Source: Betaproteobacteria bacterium
GTDB lineage: Bacteria; Pseudomonadota; Gammaproteobacteria; Burkholderiales; SG8-39
Reading direction: 5' to 3'
DNA: 8,008 nt
Assembly (NCBI GenBank): GCA_027317055.1
Contig: DAHVFK010000141.1
Span: forward strand, 1 to 8,008
Shown one piece after another: positions 6,801-8,008 of the stretch; the stretch's first letter is position 1; each line of letters opens with the position of its first letter. The notes beneath the pieces are model-generated. The model searched no databases. It saw only the letters and a program-made list of their open reading frames with translations, and had not been told where the DNA came from. Position numbers and translations under genes: made by a program.

Positions 6801-6992
6801 GTGGAAGCCGAGTTCAACTCGCTCGAGGCCAAGGTTGCCCAGTTCGTCGCGCTGTGCGAGCGGCTGCGGGCGGAGAACATTCAGCTGCGCCAGGAACTGC
6901 TGTCGGCCCGCAACGACGCCAAGCGCCTGAACGAGAAGATCGACGGCGCCAAGCACAAGCTGGAGAAGCTGGTCTCGAGGCTCCCTGGATAG
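6801..6992 (+). CDS. ZapB-like cell-division coiled-coil protein (TIGR02449-type)
   Basis: This is a short, highly charged protein of about 63 residues predicted to be almost entirely one coiled coil (EFNSLEAKVAQFVALCERL, then LRQELLSARNDAKRLNEKI). It has the form of the small ZapB-like proteins encoded directly before zapA in many proteobacteria. ZapB binds ZapA and stabilises the cytoplasmic FtsZ ring; for this short family that role rests on synteny and shape. GTG 6801 is chosen because homologues start close to the EFNSLEAKV segment. An in-frame TTG at 6783 would add six residues, but it overlaps the promoter. Neither start has a clear Shine-Dalgarno. It ends 7 bases before zapA, forming an operon. 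Confidence 0.78.
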   Translation: MEAEFNSLEAKVAQFVALCERLRAENIQLRQELLSARNDAKRLNEKIDGAKHKLEKLVSRLPG

Positions 6993-6999
6993 CGAACCG

Positions 7000-7311
7000 A
7001 TGGCGGACGGCGCGAAAACGATCGACGTCGAGCTGCTGGGGCGCACCTACCGCGTGGCGTGCAACGACGGTGAGCGCGAGGCCCTGATGCAGGCCGTGGC
7101 CTATCTCGACGGCAAGATGAACGAAATCAGGGTCGCCGGCAAGGTGACGGGCGGCGAGCGCATCGCGGTGATGGCCGCCCTCAACATCGCCCACGAGCTG
7201 CTCTCGACCAAGCTCGGCGGCGGCTACGACATCGGACAGATCAAGCGCCGCATCGCGACCCTCGATGGCAAGCTCGACGCGGCCCTCGCGCAACAGGAAA
7301 AACTGTTCTAG
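7000..7311 (+). CDS. zapA: Cell division protein ZapA
   Basis: The predicted 103-residue protein has the normal ZapA length and layout. The N-terminal globular part includes IDVELLGRTYRVACNDGEREALMQAVAYLDGKM, equivalent to the family's I.GR.Y.....E...L..AA..L...M pattern. The C-terminal part is a helical coiled-coil (ERIAVMAALNIAHELLSTK, then IGQIKRRIATLDGKLDAALAQQEKLF) used for dimer and tetramer formation. ZapA bundles FtsZ protofilaments and recruits ZapB to the division ring. ATG 7000 lies 7 bases after the zapB-like stop. A strong ribosome-binding site is not visible, so translational coupling is likely. The ssrS gene downstream matches the classic zapA-ssrS arrangement. Confidence 0.94.
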   Translation: MADGAKTIDVELLGRTYRVACNDGEREALMQAVAYLDGKMNEIRVAGKVTGGERIAVMAALNIAHELLSTKLGGGYDIGQIKRRIATLDGKLDAALAQQEKLF

Positions 7312-7340
7312 CGTCCGGCGTGCCTTCTGGCGTCCGGCGT
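7311..7340 (+). repeat. Direct repeat GCGTCCGGCGT upstream of ssrS
   Basis: GCGTCCGGCGT occurs perfectly at 7311-7321 and again at 7330-7340, a 19-base period with GCCTTCTG between the copies. The second copy abuts the ssrS -10 box and both occupy the -35 region, where no good -35 hexamer is present. It could be an operator for an activator or a chance duplication. Confidence 0.7.
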
Positions 7341-7346
7341 TACAAT
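7341..7346 (+). promoter_or_regulatory. -10 box of ssrS
   Basis: TACAAT (5 of 6 to TATAAT) lies 7-15 bases before the predicted 6S RNA 5' end. The start implied by the -10 is about 7353, so either a few leader bases are trimmed or the mature 5' end lies there. No convincing -35 is seen. Confidence 0.65.
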
Positions 7347-7360
7347 AGGGCATCGATCGA

Positions 7361-7543
7361 CGCCCCCTGCTGTGTTCGATCGGGCTCATATTTTCCGAAC
7401 CGATAGCTTCCTTAGGTTGCGGCCCATGGGTCACTGTTGCGATCGTCCCACGCTCGCGTGTCGACGAACCTGATGTGACCGGTAAGCAACCGCCCTGATT
7501 AGCGGGGTTCGGGAGCCGAGCCCACCGGCACGAGCGGGGGGCA
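7361..7543 (+). ncRNA. ssrS: 6S RNA
   Basis: 6S RNA mimics an open promoter and binds the sigma70 RNA polymerase holoenzyme in stationary phase. The long interrupted hairpin can be traced by eye. The closing stem is GCCCCC (7362-7367) with GGGGGC (7537-7542), then GTG (7372-7374) with CAC (7529-7531), GGGCTC (7382-7387) with GAGCCC (7518-7523), and CCGAAC (7395-7400) with GTTCGG (7507-7512). Beyond the central bubble, AGGTT (7414-7418) pairs with AACCT (7467-7471). A small hairpin on the 3' side of the bubble is CCGC (7490-7493) with GCGG (7502-7505). Segments such as CCGAACCGATAGCTTCCTTAG and GAACCTGATGTGACCGGTAA resemble betaproteobacterial 6S RNAs. Its place after zapA supports the call. 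Ends are approximate to within about 10 bases. Confidence 0.92.
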
Positions 7544-7557
7544 CCCCCAACGAGAAG

Positions 7558-8008
7558 ATGAACTTCTGGCTGATGAAGAGCGAGCCCGACGAGTGCTCGA
7601 TCGACGACGTGCTGGCCGCACCGGAGCGCAAGACGCCCTGGACCGGGGTGCGCAACTACCAGGCGCGCAACACCCTGCGCGACACGACGCGCGTCGGCGA
7701 CGGGGTGCTGTTCTATCACTCGAGCTGCGCCGAGCCGGGCATCGCCGGCGTGGCCGAGGTCGCCTCCGCCGCGTATCCCGATCCGACCCAGTTCGCACGC
7801 AAGAGCCCTTACTTCGACCCCAAGGCGACCCGCGCCGCACCGCGCTGGTTCAGCGTCGACGTGCGCGCGACGCGCAAGACGCGCCTGGTGTCGCTGGCCG
7901 AACTGCGCGCGCACAAGGCGCTCTCGGGCATGGCGGTCCTGCGGCGCGGCAACCCGCTCTCGATCACTCCGGTGAGCGCCGCCGAGTGGCGCTTCATCGA
8001 AGGAAATC
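7558..8008 (+). CDS. EVE domain-containing protein (3' end cut by the window)
   Basis: The 150 visible codons give a typical bacterial EVE-domain protein, starting MNFWLMKSEPDECSIDDV and continuing with WTGVRNYQARN, VGDGVLFYHSSCAEPGIAGVAEV, AYPDPTQF, SPYFDPKA, PRWFSVDV and LSGMAVLRRGNPLSITPVS, ending EWRFIEGN. The family usually has about 150-160 residues, so only the last few are missing. EVE domains share the PUA/YTH-like fold and are proposed to bind modified bases in DNA or RNA; the human relative is THYN1. The cellular role of the stand-alone bacterial form is not established. ATG 7558 has GAGAAG just before it. The start is about 15 bases beyond the 6S RNA 3' end, with no terminator between them, so the mRNA probably derives from read-through of ssrS. 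Confidence 0.92.
   Translation, partial: MNFWLMKSEPDECSIDDVLAAPERKTPWTGVRNYQARNTLRDTTRVGDGVLFYHSSCAEPGIAGVAEVASAAYPDPTQFARKSPYFDPKATRAAPRWFSVDVRATRKTRLVSLAELRAHKALSGMAVLRRGNPLSITPVSAAEWRFIEGN

Noticed and set aside
6713..6880. N-terminal extension of the 85-residue unknown protein to ATG 6880.
   Set aside because: The added codons are the antisense of the zapB-like gene and its promoter and read as non-coding. AAGGAG supports ATG 6712.
6814..7914. A 366-codon minus-strand open frame across zapA, 6S RNA and the EVE gene.
   Set aside because: It covers two protein genes and a structured RNA that are all well supported on the plus strand, and the product has no recognisable domain.
1..8008. 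Search for CRISPR repeats, insertion-sequence ends, phage genes, toxin-antitoxin pairs and defence genes.
   Set aside because: No spaced repeat array, transposase, integrase or recognisable defence-gene motif was found on either strand.

Overview
The window is GC-rich and reads as chromosome of a Gram-negative proteobacterium, most likely a betaproteobacterium. It encodes lipopolysaccharide (LPS) enzymes and a TonB-dependent outer-membrane receptor, and it carries the order zapB-zapA-6S RNA-EVE protein, which is typical of that class. No phage, transposon, CRISPR array, tRNA or rRNA is visible. The genus cannot be fixed from this sequence alone.

Left part (1-3067): an O-antigen ligase/polymerase family membrane protein and a GT9 (heptosyltransferase-type) glycosyltransferase lie on the plus strand, joined by an ATGA stop/start overlap. 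A SAM-dependent methyltransferase converges on them from the minus strand and shares a CTAG stop-codon overlap with the GT9 gene. This looks like part of an LPS core / surface-glycan cluster, and its GC content is lower than that of the DNA to its right.

Middle part (3075-6452, minus strand): transcription runs from a TATAAT box at about 6450 through a cobalamin (adenosylcobalamin-type) riboswitch into a BtuB-like TonB-dependent receptor. It then appears to continue into a WaaG-like GT4 glycosyltransferase (24-base gap) and the methyltransferase (7-base gap). No terminator is visible between these genes, so two surface-glycan enzymes may sit under vitamin B12 control. An 85-residue protein of unknown function lies just upstream of the riboswitch.

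Right part (6766-8008, plus strand): a sigma70-type promoter leads into a ZapB-like coiled-coil protein and ZapA, two factors that support the FtsZ ring. The 6S RNA gene (ssrS) follows with its own -10 box. An EVE-domain protein then starts only about 15 bases after the 6S 3' end, and the window cuts it off just before its expected stop.

I did not find a wholly new system. The points most worth checking are the B12 riboswitch ahead of LPS genes, the WaaG-like enzyme lacking its usual basic phosphate-binding residues, competing pairings around the 6S RNA ends next to the EVE start, and a probable leaderless zapB-like mRNA.
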